The notes beneath the pieces are model-generated. The model ran no database searches and was not told the origin of the DNA. It worked only from the letters and a program-made list of their open reading frames with translations. Below are positions 51,958 to 61,441 of a stretch of DNA of 64,000 nucleotides, one piece after another. The DNA is from JACJWR01 sp963752505 (lineage in GTDB: Bacteria; Actinomycetota; Actinomycetes; S36-B12; UBA10799). The stretch lies in NCBI GenBank assembly GCA_963752505.1, contig CAVVYM010000001.1, positions 124,001 to 188,000 of the forward strand, in the 5' to 3' direction. A program made the translations under genes and the position numbers. How positions within the stretch are numbered: the stretch's first letter is position 1; the number at the start of each line of letters is the position of its first letter.

Positions 51958-53310
51958 CTAGTCCTTCCCTAGCAGTTGGCGCGCATCCGCCACGGTAACC
52001 ACGGATCCGGTGACAAGCACCCCGGTGGCCACGGCCAGGTCGGAGTCCGCGGCGGCGATGGCGGCTTCGATGGCGGCCGGCATATCGGGGGCGACCTCCA
52101 CCTGCGCGTCGTCCCAGACCTCGCGCGCCAGGTAGGCCACGTCCTCTGCCGGCAGGCACCGGGGCGAACTGTTGCTCGTCACCACGACGTGATCGAGCAC
52201 TCCCCCGAGGGCCATGAGCATGGATTCGACGTCTTTATCGGCCAGCACCGCGATGACGCCCACCAGTCGTTCGAATCCGAAGGACTCCGACAACGCCGAC
52301 ACCAGCGCTGCAACCCCCTGCGGATTGTGTGCGGCATCCGCGATCACCGTCGGACCGGTGCGCAGCAACTCGAGGCGGCCCGGACTGTTCACGGTGGCGA
52401 ACCCCTCGCGCACCACGTCCCCGTCCAACTGCCGACCACCGAGGAGCGCTTCGACCGTGGCGACGGCCACCGCGGCGTTCTCCGCTTGGTGCCGCCCGTG
52501 CAACGGGACGAATACGTCAGAGAAGTGGCTCCCGCCGAGGCCGGCGATATCGATGAGTTGGCCGCCCACTGCCACGTCCCGACCGATGAGGTCGAAATCC
52601 TTGCCGGCCACGTACAAGGTCGCGCCCTGGTCGGTGGCGCGTTCGGCGATCACCTCCAGCGCGACTGGCTCCTGGCGTGAGCTGACCACGGGAACCGGCG
52701 CCGTGATGATCCCGGCCTTCTCCTCGGCAATCTCATCGAGGGTGTCGCCCAAGTAGGCCTGATGATCCAGGCCTATCGGAGTGATAGTGCAGACGCTCGG
52801 ATTCACCACATTCGTGGAGTCCCAGGTGCCGCCCAGGCCAGTTTCGATGATCATCGTGTCGACTGGTGCGTCGGCGAAGGTGGCGAACGCCAAGGCGGTG
52901 ACCACCTGGAACCACGTCATGTCGCCTTGTGCCGCATCGATCAGACGGACAAACGGCTCCACCTCGTGGAAGACCGCCACCAGGCGCTCGTCGCTGATCG
53001 GCTCACCGTCCAGGGCGATCCGTTCGTTGACCGAGTGCAGGTGCGGGCTGGTGTACATCCCGGTGCGCAGACCCGTCGCCCGGATGATCGACTCGACCAT
53101 CCGGGTGGTGCTCGTCTTGCCGTTGGTACCCGCGAGGTGCACCACCGGCGCGCTGTACTGCGGGTCGCCGAGGATGTCCATCAGGGCACGATCACGGGCG
53201 AGGTCTGGCTCCACCCGATTCTCTGGCCAGCGGGTGGAAAGGTCGGCGAGTATCCGCTGGAGGTCGTCCACCGGCTCATCGTAGGGGACGTCGTCCCTAG
53301 GATTGCCCAC
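51958..53310 (-). CDS. folC: Folylpolyglutamate synthase/dihydrofolate synthase
   Basis: 450 residues. FolC adds glutamates to folates and forms dihydrofolate from dihydropteroate. The P-loop is VHLAGTNGKTSTTRMVESI, followed by YTSPHLHSVNERI, IETGLGGTWDSTNVVNP, GLDHQAYLGDTLDEIAEEKA, and the Mur-ligase C-terminal domain with TVIADAAHNPQGVAALVSAL. The start used is the GTG at 53310, which directly abuts the valS ATG on the other strand; a GTG at 53271 (VDDLQRIL) is an alternative. Conserved sequence begins near residue 18, so both are possible. Confidence 0.93.
   Translation of the reverse strand: MGNPRDDVPYDEPVDDLQRILADLSTRWPENRVEPDLARDRALMDILGDPQYSAPVVHLAGTNGKTSTTRMVESIIRATGLRTGMYTSPHLHSVNERIALDGEPISDERLVAVFHEVEPFVRLIDAAQGDMTWFQVVTALAFATFADAPVDTMIIETGLGGTWDSTNVVNPSVCTITPIGLDHQAYLGDTLDEIAEEKAGIITAPVPVVSSRQEPVALEVIAERATDQGATLYVAGKDFDLIGRDVAVGGQLIDIAGLGGSHFSDVFVPLHGRHQAENAAVAVATVEALLGGRQLDGDVVREGFATVNSPGRLELLRTGPTVIADAAHNPQGVAALVSALSESFGFERLVGVIAVLADKDVESMLMALGGVLDHVVVTSNSSPRCLPAEDVAYLAREVWDDAQVEVAPDMPAAIEAAIAAADSDLAVATGVLVTGSVVTVADARQLLGKD
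53298..53303 (+). promoter_or_regulatory. Candidate -10 element of a leaderless valS transcript
   Basis: TAGGAT, a good TANNNT match, ends seven bases before the valS ATG at 53311, so transcription would begin at or next to the A of the start codon. No ribosome-binding site is visible upstream. No clear -35 hexamer is seen. Leaderless transcripts are common in actinobacteria. Confidence 0.45.
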
Positions 53311-55869
53311 ATGACCGTCTCTGACCCCTCACGCCCTGCCAGCCTCCCCGAGCGTCCCAGCCTGGACGGTTTGGAGGACAAGTGGTCTGCGCGGTGGCAG
53401 GACGAGGGCGTGTATGCCTTCGACCGCAGCAAGTCGCGAGCCGATGTGTTCAGCATCGACACGCCGCCGCCCACGGTGAGCGGTTCGCTGCACGTCGGAC
53501 ACGTGTTCTCCTACACCCACACCGACTGTGTGGCCCGATACCAGCGCATGACCGGCAAGGAAGTCTTCTACCCGATGGGCTGGGACGACAACGGCCTGCC
53601 GACCGAACGCCGGGTGCAGAACTACTACGGGGTGCGCTGCGATCCGTCGCTGCCCTACGACGCGGACTTCGCCCCGCCGGAGTCACCCGCCAAGCAGGCC
53701 GTCGCGATCTCACGACGCAACTTCGTCGAACTCTGCGAGTTACTCACCGAATCCGACGAGCAAGCCTTCGAATCACTGTGGCGCCACCTGGGCCTGAGTG
53801 TCGACTGGTCGCACACCTACCAGACCATTGATAACAACGCCCGGGCCACCTCGCAGCGCGCGTTCCTGCGAAACCTGGCTCGGGGTCAGGCCTATCAGGC
53901 CGAAGCTCCGACGCTCTGGGACGTGTCCTTCCGCACCGCGGTGGCCCAGGCCGAACTGGAGGATCGCGAACGCCCCGGCGCCTACCACCGGATCGGCTTC
54001 AAGCGGCCCGACGGCGATGTGGTTTACATCGAGACCACCCGCCCAGAGTTGCTGCCGGCGTGCGTGGCCCTCGTGGCGCATCCGGACGACGAGCGTTACC
54101 AGCCGCTGTTCGGCAGCACCGTCCGCACTCCGCTGTTCGACGTCGAAGTGCCAGTTGTGGCCCATCCGTTGGCAGAGCCGGACAAGGGCTCGGGCATCGC
54201 CATGATCTGTACCTTCGGCGACACGACCGACGTCACGTGGTGGCGGGAGCTGCGCCTACCGACGCGCGCCGTCATCGGTTGGGATGGGCGCATCAAGCCC
54301 GACACCCCGGAGTGGATCACCAGTCAGGTGGGGCAGGCCGCGTACGCGGAGTTGGCCGGTACCACGAGTTTCACCGCAAAGAAGCGGGTGGCCGAACTCC
54401 TCGCGGAATCCGGCGACATGGTCGGTGAGCCCCGCCCCATCACGCACCCGGTGAAGTTCTTCGAGAAGGGCGACAAGCCGCTGGAGATCGTCTCGACCCG
54501 GCAGTGGTACCTCACCAACGGTGGCCGCGACGACGACCTACGGACAGCGCTGCTGGCGCGCGGACGAGAACTGAAGTGGCATCCGGACCACATGAAGGTG
54601 CGCTACGCCACCTGGGTCGAGGGGCTCAACGGCGACTGGTTGGTGTCCCGGCAGCGCTTCTTTGGCGTGCCCATCCCGATCTGGTATCCGCTCGGCGACG
54701 ACGGCGAGCCGCTCTACGATCAGGTGCTGCTCCCCCACGAGTCCGAGCTACCGGTGGACCCGTCCTCCGACGTGCCGGCCGGCTACCGGGCCGAGCAGCG
54801 CGGGGTGCCCGGTGGCTTTGTGGGTGATCCCGACGTCATGGACACCTGGGCGACCAGCTCCCTCACGCCGCAGATCGCCGGTGGCTGGGAGCGCGACCCC
54901 GACCTCTGGTCACGGGTGTATCCGATGGATCTGCGCCCCCAGGCGCACGAGATCATCCGTACCTGGCTGTTCTCGTCAGTGGTGCGGGCGCACCTGGAAG
55001 ACGACGCCTTGCCCTGGCACCACGCCGCCATCAGCGGCTGGATCCTGGACCCGGATCGAAAGAAGATGTCCAAGTCCAAGGGCAACGTGGTGGTGCCCAC
55101 GGACCTGCTGGCCAAACACGGATCGGACGCCGTCCGGTACTGGGCGGCCTCTGGTCGGCCCGGCACCGACACGGCCTTCGACGAGGGCCAGATGAAGATC
55201 GGCCGCCGCCTCGCCATGAAGGTGCTCAATGCCTCGAAATTCGCCTTGAGCCACGGCGTGGCCGACGTCGCGGCAATCAGCGAACCGCTCGACCTCGCGG
55301 TGTTGGCTCGGCTGCGGCGGGTCGTCGCCGCGGCCACCGCCGCTTTCGAGGCCTACAACTACACCCGCGCACTCGAGGTTTCCGAGACCTTCTTCTGGGA
55401 GTTCTGCGACGACTACCTCGAACTCGTCAAGGATCGTTCGTACGGCGCCGACGAAGCTGGCCCGACGGCCTCGGCCCGAGCGACGCTGGCGCTGGCGCTG
55501 TCGATCCAGCTGCGACTGCTCGCCCCGTTCCTGCCCTTCGTCACCGAGGAGGTGTGGTCGTGGTGGCAACCCGGATCGGTGCACCGGGCACCGTGGCCCT
55601 CGGCGGACGAACTTGCGCTGGCCGACGGCGCGGACGAGGCGGTGCTCACGGATGTGGCCACCGTGCTCGGGCGGATTCGCAAGGCCAAGAGCGAGAACAA
55701 GCTCTCGATGCGTACCGAGTTGCCGGCTGTCGTGGTGACCGCACCCGCCGACACGACCGAGCGCGTGCGCGCCGGTCAGCGCGACTTGGCGGCGGCTGGA
55801 CGGGTGACGGCATTGTCCTTCGCCGACGGTGGCGAACTGGCCGTGGAAGTAACGCTGCCCCAGGAATAG
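53311..55869 (+). CDS. valS: Valyl-tRNA synthetase, form without C-terminal coiled coil
   Basis: 852 residues from the ATG at 53311. HIGH is H61-V-G-H64 (GSLHVGHVFSYTHTD), KMSKS is K585-M-S-K-S589 (KKMSKSKGNVVVPTDLL). The editing domain carries RPELLPACVALVAHPDDERY, and DVMDTWATSSLTPQIAGGWE is the ValS hallmark. Common bacterial ValS ends in a coiled-coil tRNA arm of about 60-70 residues; this one ends at LSFADGGELAVEVTLPQE with no such arm, resembling the alternative ValS type known from some actinobacteria and archaea. The open frame continues upstream to 52762 inside folC and is rejected as antisense. Confidence 0.94.
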   Translation: MTVSDPSRPASLPERPSLDGLEDKWSARWQDEGVYAFDRSKSRADVFSIDTPPPTVSGSLHVGHVFSYTHTDCVARYQRMTGKEVFYPMGWDDNGLPTERRVQNYYGVRCDPSLPYDADFAPPESPAKQAVAISRRNFVELCELLTESDEQAFESLWRHLGLSVDWSHTYQTIDNNARATSQRAFLRNLARGQAYQAEAPTLWDVSFRTAVAQAELEDRERPGAYHRIGFKRPDGDVVYIETTRPELLPACVALVAHPDDERYQPLFGSTVRTPLFDVEVPVVAHPLAEPDKGSGIAMICTFGDTTDVTWWRELRLPTRAVIGWDGRIKPDTPEWITSQVGQAAYAELAGTTSFTAKKRVAELLAESGDMVGEPRPITHPVKFFEKGDKPLEIVSTRQWYLTNGGRDDDLRTALLARGRELKWHPDHMKVRYATWVEGLNGDWLVSRQRFFGVPIPIWYPLGDDGEPLYDQVLLPHESELPVDPSSDVPAGYRAEQRGVPGGFVGDPDVMDTWATSSLTPQIAGGWERDPDLWSRVYPMDLRPQAHEIIRTWLFSSVVRAHLEDDALPWHHAAISGWILDPDRKKMSKSKGNVVVPTDLLAKHGSDAVRYWAASGRPGTDTAFDEGQMKIGRRLAMKVLNASKFALSHGVADVAAISEPLDLAVLARLRRVVAAATAAFEAYNYTRALEVSETFFWEFCDDYLELVKDRSYGADEAGPTASARATLALALSIQLRLLAPFLPFVTEEVWSWWQPGSVHRAPWPSADELALADGADEAVLTDVATVLGRIRKAKSENKLSMRTELPAVVVTAPADTTERVRAGQRDLAAAGRVTALSFADGGELAVEVTLPQE

Positions 55870-55901
55870 TTCACCGGCTCGCTGGCACGCGGGTGCAGGC
55901 C

Positions 55902-55936
55902 GCAGCACCGCCGGGAATTGCTGCCCGAGGTGCTGC
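55902..55936. terminator. Stem-loop between converging valS and the large secreted-protein gene
   Basis: GCAGCACC pairs with GGTGCTGC around an inner CGGG/CCCG stem, in the 78-nt gap between the two converging stop codons. It could serve both strands. No long T run flanks it. Confidence 0.45.
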
Positions 55937-55947
55937 GCCCGTTGGCG

Positions 55948-58900
55948 CTACTTGTAGTAGCCGTTGATGTCGATGAGCACATCGGTCGGTGTTCCGGCGC
56001 CGTTGTACAGATTGATCCGCTCGTCTGGCGACGCACCGACCATCGTGGCATTCGCACGGGTGTAGCCAGCCGCCGGCCAGTTCGAAACTGACGCCCCCAC
56101 GAGCGGCGCGTCCGCGGGGTAGACCCGCAGGTGCCCGACCGACCCCGTCGCGACCACGGTCGCGTTGTAGGCGACCGCCGTCGAGCCAGCCGGCACAACG
56201 GACAACCCGCCGGCAGCGCTGCTGGCCACAGACACCGCCCGAACACCCGCGAGCACCGGCTCCACCGGGCCCTCGCCACCCAACACATAGCGTGTCTCGG
56301 TGGTGCGCACCGGATCGATCGGGAAGAACTCCTGACCCGAGTCGGAGTAGTAGCCGACCACGTCAACCAGGAATCGCACCGGCACGCCGCCACCGTTGAA
56401 CACCCGGATCTGGCCCAGCGCGTCGACGCTGACCACTGAACCGTTGGCGATCCTTTCACCCGTGGTGGACCAGTTCAGCGCCGAGGTTGCCGTCGTGGTC
56501 ACATCCCCGGGCATCACCCGCAGATGACCCGCACCAGAGGTGCCCACCACTGTGACGTTGTAGGCCACTGCCGAGGCTCCGGCCGGAACGACGGGTTGGC
56601 CGCCCGTCTGTGTCGATGACACCGACACGAGCCGATCAGTCCCGCCGGGCAACATGCCCGCCGGATCGGCAGCCGTGTCGTACACCCTCACAGGTGTCAC
56701 CTCGGTGAAGAGTCCATCGTCCGCAACGGCAGCGGACACCTCCGCAGTCGGGACCAACGACGCCGGAACGAAGTAGCCCACGATGTCAATGACCACGTCC
56801 GCCGTCGCGCCCGCATACAGCTTCACGGTGCGGTCAGGGGCAACCTTCACGGTCGCGGCATTCGCGATGGTCTCACTGGTCCGGAAGTTGACCACCGATG
56901 CCGAAGTCAAACCCACCGCATCGCCGGGCATCACGCGCAGGTGTCCGGCGACCGGTGCCGCTGGCACGGTCACGTTGAAGGCCACAGCCTGCGCCCCCGG
57001 CGGCACCACATCGGCTCCGCCTCCAACAGGCGACGCCACCGACACGACACGAGTGGATCCACCCGGGATCGGACCCTCGCCACCGAGCGCAACCCGCGAA
57101 TCAACCACTCGCGTGGGCTCCACCGGGACGAACAGGGAGGCAACCGCGGCCACGGGCTTGACCGTCACCGCCTCGCTGGCAGCACCGGGACCGGCCGCAT
57201 TCACGGCACGAATGCGCACCAGGTAGGTCAGATCGTTGGTGAGGCCAGCCACCGTCACCGCCGACACGGCCGACGCCGGAGTCCGGGCGGTCCAGGGACC
57301 ACCGTCCACCGAATACTCGTAGTTCACGACTGGCGCACCGCCGTGACTTGCCGGTGCATTGAAACCCAGAAGCGCGGCAGCGTCCGCATTGGTCACCGAC
57401 ATCCCCGTCGGCGCACTCGGCACAACCACGGTCGGCTGCAGGCGGGTGATGTTGGTCGGGGGCGGGAAAGCGGCATTGAAGCCCTGGAATCCGCCGCCTA
57501 CCACAATCCGTCCGTCGTCCAACGCGGCCATGCTCGTCACACCGGCGGGCGTGTTGCTAGGACTCTGGACGAAGCCACTGCCTGGGTCGAAGGTCGCGTC
57601 CAGGGCACCCGAAGGCAGCAGTCGGGCAATTCCACTGCGCGGCTCATCACTCACCTTCGTGAAGGCTCCGCCCACCAGGACCGAGTCGTCGCTGAGCACG
57701 ACCACCGAGCGGACGTAGCCCAAACCTGCGAATTCACCCGCGATGTTGGCTTGGAAGGTGCCGTCGAGGGCGCCAGATGGCAGGAAGCGTCGCGCTCCCA
57801 GGCCCGCGGAGACGATCTTGCCGTCCGGTGCGATGTCTACTGCGAATTGGGTCTCGTTGGCTACCCCCGGCAGCGAGGGGTCGAGGCTGCCGTCGGGGTT
57901 GATGCGGGTGAGATTCGGCGTCGGCCAGTAGCCACCGTAGGCGGTGAAGGAGCCGGCAGCCACGATCTTGCCGTCGGGTTGCAGGGCCACGTCGTGCACG
58001 ATGGTGCCCTTCGGGCCGATGATGCCCAGACCAAGGACGAAGGAGGCGTCGCGCGACCCATCGGGGTTGAGCCGGACGATGCGTGGGGCCGGCTGGCCGT
58101 TGAAGGTGGTGAAATCCCCTCCCGCCACGACCTTGCCGTCGGGTTGCAGCAGCAGCGACGTGACGCCGTGCTGCACCCCATCGAAACCACTGCCGGGATC
58201 AAAGGTGGCGTCGAGGGTTCCGTCGGGGTTGAGTCGGGCGACCTGTGCCCGCGGGATCCCGTTGACTGCCGAGAAGCCGCCGCCGATGACGATCTTTCCG
58301 TCCGGTTGGAGCGCAATGGCGCTCACCGACCCCAGGTCGAAGTCGAGTTGCGGCTGAAATCCGAGATCCAGGGTGCCGTCGGCGTTGAGACGCGCGATAC
58401 CGCTGCGTGGCGTGCCGTTGAACGAGCCGAAAGAACCGGCGGCGATGGTCTTGCCGTCGGCCTGCACCGCCACGTCGTGGACCGAACCGTTGAACCCCGT
58501 GCCCAGAGCCACGCCGGGATCGAACGCGGCGTCCGCGGATCCGTCGGCCGTCACCCGGAAGAGGGCATTGCGCAGCGCGCCGTCGTAGATCGCGAAGAGG
58601 CCACCGACGAGGACCTTGGCGTCCGGTTGGGCCGACAAGGTGTCAACCGTGTTCTGGTAGGGGGCACCCTCGACTCCGGTTCCGGGGTCGAATGAGGGGT
58701 CCAGGGAGCCGGTGGGCGTCAACCTCGCCAGCCTGGAGATTTCCGTTCCGTTGACGAGGCTGAAGTCGCCGCCCGCCAGAATTGATCCGTCCGCGGCGAG
58801 GTGGAGAGCCGCAATTGCGGCGAATGCGGTGGGCTGGTCGACGTATCCGAACCCGCTGCCGATGTTCAGCGCTGCGTCCCGCGAACCGTCGGTGTTGAGC

Positions 58901-59802
58901 CTGGTCAGGCCTCGCATCTCGAAGCCGTCGACCCAGTTGAACCGCCCACCTACCAGAATGCGGCCGTCAGGTTGGATGGCAAGGGCGGCCACCCAGCCGT
59001 TCATGAGCCCGGCGCCAGCAGTCAGCGTGCCGATGCCGCCGCCCGGGTCGAAGGACGAGTCGAGGTCACCGTTGGGAAGCAACCGGGCGATCCCACGACG
59101 ATCGACGCCCTGGTACGAGCCGAAGCTACCCCCAACGACCAACGCTCCGTCGGGCTGGAGCAGCACCGTGGACACAGCGCCACCGAAGCCACCGGCATTG
59201 GCGTAGGTCGGATCCAGGGCGCCGGTCGTGGACAGCCGGGCGATTCCGGTCCGCGCCACGCCATTGACCGCCACGAAATTTCCTCCGACGATCACTGCGC
59301 CGTCAGCCTGAATGGCGAGGGCGTTCACGCTGCTCCCGCCTGGTGCCGTCGTCACCCCGGTGCCGGGGTCGAACGTGGCATCCAGCGAACCGTCAGGTAG
59401 GAGTCGGGCGATACCTCCGCGCGCCACCTGATCGACCGCGGTGAAGGTCCCGCCGATCACAACCTTCCCGTCGGGCTGGAGCGCCAGCGCATTCACCGTC
59501 CCCGTCACGTCGGCTGTGAAGCCGGCGTCGACGCTGCCGTCGGGATTCAACCGCGCCACGTTGGGGTGGTCACCGCCTCCCACCATCAGGAAGTAGCCGC
59601 CGATGATGATTTTGTCGTCTGGTTGGGTGACGCTGGCTTTGACTCGCCCCCCGACACCGCCCACCGGCGCGAAGGTTGGATCGACCACGACGTTCCCCGT
59701 GGGGACGCCAGCGGCCTGGGCACCGGACGGTGCAGCCACGCCCAGCAATCCCACAATCAGAGCCAGCACCGCAATGAGCGTCGCCGACAGCTTGTCGCAC
59801 AT
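55948..59802 (-). CDS. Large secreted beta-propeller (delta-60 repeat) protein with fibronectin III and three C-terminal repeats
   Basis: 1284 residues. A signal peptide (1-31, LSATLIAVLALIVGLLGVAA with cleavage near AQAAG) is followed by about 14 delta-60 repeats in residues 35-800. Each has a QPDGKVVIGGTF-type strand and an ARLLPDGSLDATFDPG-type strand, about 50 residues apart, forming beta-propellers. One fibronectin III domain lies at about 805-900 (VPSAPTGMSVTNADAAALLG). Three copies of a domain of about 125 residues end the protein, each beginning with (E/T/D)PTRVVDSR-like and ending with VDVVGYY-like sequence. No LPXTG anchor is seen. GGGGGTGCGAC precedes the ATG. It lies between valS and clpX, unlike the usual core order. 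Role (adhesion, glycan binding) is inference. Confidence 0.83.
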   Translation of the reverse strand: MCDKLSATLIAVLALIVGLLGVAAPSGAQAAGVPTGNVVVDPTFAPVGGVGGRVKASVTQPDDKIIIGGYFLMVGGGDHPNVARLNPDGSVDAGFTADVTGTVNALALQPDGKVVIGGTFTAVDQVARGGIARLLPDGSLDATFDPGTGVTTAPGGSSVNALAIQADGAVIVGGNFVAVNGVARTGIARLSTTGALDPTYANAGGFGGAVSTVLLQPDGALVVGGSFGSYQGVDRRGIARLLPNGDLDSSFDPGGGIGTLTAGAGLMNGWVAALAIQPDGRILVGGRFNWVDGFEMRGLTRLNTDGSRDAALNIGSGFGYVDQPTAFAAIAALHLAADGSILAGGDFSLVNGTEISRLARLTPTGSLDPSFDPGTGVEGAPYQNTVDTLSAQPDAKVLVGGLFAIYDGALRNALFRVTADGSADAAFDPGVALGTGFNGSVHDVAVQADGKTIAAGSFGSFNGTPRSGIARLNADGTLDLGFQPQLDFDLGSVSAIALQPDGKIVIGGGFSAVNGIPRAQVARLNPDGTLDATFDPGSGFDGVQHGVTSLLLQPDGKVVAGGDFTTFNGQPAPRIVRLNPDGSRDASFVLGLGIIGPKGTIVHDVALQPDGKIVAAGSFTAYGGYWPTPNLTRINPDGSLDPSLPGVANETQFAVDIAPDGKIVSAGLGARRFLPSGALDGTFQANIAGEFAGLGYVRSVVVLSDDSVLVGGAFTKVSDEPRSGIARLLPSGALDATFDPGSGFVQSPSNTPAGVTSMAALDDGRIVVGGGFQGFNAAFPPPTNITRLQPTVVVPSAPTGMSVTNADAAALLGFNAPASHGGAPVVNYEYSVDGGPWTARTPASAVSAVTVAGLTNDLTYLVRIRAVNAAGPGAASEAVTVKPVAAVASLFVPVEPTRVVDSRVALGGEGPIPGGSTRVVSVASPVGGGADVVPPGAQAVAFNVTVPAAPVAGHLRVMPGDAVGLTSASVVNFRTSETIANAATVKVAPDRTVKLYAGATADVVIDIVGYFVPASLVPTAEVSAAVADDGLFTEVTPVRVYDTAADPAGMLPGGTDRLVSVSSTQTGGQPVVPAGASAVAYNVTVVGTSGAGHLRVMPGDVTTTATSALNWSTTGERIANGSVVSVDALGQIRVFNGGGVPVRFLVDVVGYYSDSGQEFFPIDPVRTTETRYVLGGEGPVEPVLAGVRAVSVASSAAGGLSVVPAGSTAVAYNATVVATGSVGHLRVYPADAPLVGASVSNWPAAGYTRANATMVGASPDERINLYNGAGTPTDVLIDINGYYK

Positions 59803-59967
59803 GTCGCACCCCCAAGTCGCTACGTACAGACCCGCCGTCTGTACGACGAAGCCGCAGGTAGGGGCCGGGTGGACCGGAATTACGGCCTCACTGCAACTGT
59901 CAACCTCCGGGCAGCTGAACCGGTAGGGACTTTCGTCCTACCGTGGGCCAATCGCGCAAGCAGAGGA

Positions 59968-61248
59968 TCAGGCGGACTTCTCGCGGCGTTCGCGCCGACG
60001 AGGTGCCTGCACCGGCACGAGGGTGGGCAGCACGTTCTCGTCCACCACGTCCTTGGTGATGATCACGGTGGCGACGTCGTCGCGGCTCGGCACGTCGTAC
60101 ATCACGTTGAGCAGGACTTCTTCCATGATCGAGCGCAGTCCACGCGCGCCAGTGCCGCGCTTCATCGCCTGGTCGGCGATTGCGCCCAGTGCTTCGTCCT
60201 CGAATTCCAGCGTGACGCCGTCGAGTTCGAACAGCTTCTGGTACTGGCGCACGAGGGCATTCTTCGGCTCGGTCAGGACGCTGATCATGCCTTCGCGGTC
60301 GAGCGCAGTCACCGACGTCATCACCGGCAGACGCCCGATGAATTCCGGGATGAGCCCGAACTTGAGCAGGTCCTCCGGCATGGCCTCGGCGAACAACTCG
60401 GAGTCATCGGCACGGGTGTGCTCGATGGCCCCGGTGAAGCCCAACGAGTGCTTGCCGACCCGCTGGCCGATGATGTCGTCGAGACCAGCGAATGCGCCGC
60501 CGACGATGAAGAGGACGTTAGAGGTGTCGATCTGGATGAACTCCTGATGCGGATGCTTGCGGCCGCCCTGCGGGGGAACCGAAGCGGTGGTGCCCTCAAG
60601 GATCTTCAGCAGGGCCTGCTGGACGCCTTCACCTGAGACGTCGCGGGTGATCGAAGGATTCTCCGACTTCCGGGCGATCTTGTCGATCTCATCGATGTAG
60701 ATGATGCCCTGCTCTGCACGCTTGACGTCGTAGTCAGCGGCCTGGATCAGCTTGAGCAGGATGTTCTCGACGTCCTCCCCCACGTAGCCCGCCTCGGTCA
60801 AGGCCGTGGCATCGGCAATAGCGAAGGGGACGTTGAGCATGCGCGCCAACGTCTGGGCAAGCAGGGTCTTTCCGGAGCCGGTTGGGCCGAGCAGGAGGAT
60901 GTTCGACTTGGCCAGTTCAATCTCGTCAGCCAGACGGCGCTGTTCCTCCGCACCCGCCTGCACCCGCTTGTAGTGGTTGTAGACCGCGACGCTGAGTGCC
61001 TTCTTGGCGGTCTCCTGGCCGATCACGTACTTGCTGAGGAACTCGTAGATCTCCCGCGGCTTGGGCAGTTCGTCGAACTTGAGGTCGGCCGCCTCGTTGA
61101 ATTCCTCTTCGATGATCTCGTTGCACAGGTCGATGCACTCGTCGCAGATGTAGACGCCCGGTCCTGCGATGAGCTTCTTCACCTGCTTCTGACTCTTGCC
61201 GCAGAAGGAGCACTTGAGCAGGTCAGCCCCGTCGCTGATTCGTGCCAT
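59968..61248 (-). CDS. clpX: ATP-dependent Clp protease ATP-binding subunit ClpX
   Basis: 426 residues. The C4 zinc domain has Cys13, Cys16, Cys35 and Cys38 (LKCSFCGKSQ, YICDECIDLC). Walker A is GPTGSGKT at 121-128, Walker B is IIYIDEIDK, and the IGF-type loop for ClpP docking is in the HSLGFTGAIEH region. The C-terminal GARGLRSIMEEVLLNVMYDV segment is the usual sensor-2 part. ClpX unfolds substrates and feeds them to the ClpP1P2 protease encoded just upstream. GGAAGGTGAGG precedes the ATG. Confidence 0.97.
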   Translation of the reverse strand: MARISDGADLLKCSFCGKSQKQVKKLIAGPGVYICDECIDLCNEIIEEEFNEAADLKFDELPKPREIYEFLSKYVIGQETAKKALSVAVYNHYKRVQAGAEEQRRLADEIELAKSNILLLGPTGSGKTLLAQTLARMLNVPFAIADATALTEAGYVGEDVENILLKLIQAADYDVKRAEQGIIYIDEIDKIARKSENPSITRDVSGEGVQQALLKILEGTTASVPPQGGRKHPHQEFIQIDTSNVLFIVGGAFAGLDDIIGQRVGKHSLGFTGAIEHTRADDSELFAEAMPEDLLKFGLIPEFIGRLPVMTSVTALDREGMISVLTEPKNALVRQYQKLFELDGVTLEFEDEALGAIADQAMKRGTGARGLRSIMEEVLLNVMYDVPSRDDVATVIITKDVVDENVLPTLVPVQAPRRRERREKSA

Positions 61249-61382
61249 GGACCGACCTCACCTTCCCCGACTCCCCGTCCGGAAGTCGAACACTGAGACA
61301 CACGCTACCCCGTGGTTCGACGATACGCCGAACGCGCGGGGTGCCGTGTTGCGAGCCGCCGGAGTGGCGGTTGCAACATCAC

Positions 61383-61431
61383 AACGAGTGTGGGTGGCCG
61401 CCGGAACACCGGACGACCACCCACACTCGTT
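61383..61431 (-). terminator. Strong stem-loop after clpP2
   Basis: Perfect 15-bp inverted repeat AACGAGTGTGGGTGG (61383-61397) and its complement (61417-61431) with a 19-nt loop, starting 10 nt beyond the clpP2 stop. It separates the clpP pair from clpX; read-through is possible. Confidence 0.8.
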
Positions 61432-61441
61432 GGTTGGTTTC

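Noticed and set aside
52762..53310. valS extended upstream to 1035 residues
   Set aside because: The extension is antisense to folC and has no ValS features; conserved sequence starts after 53311.
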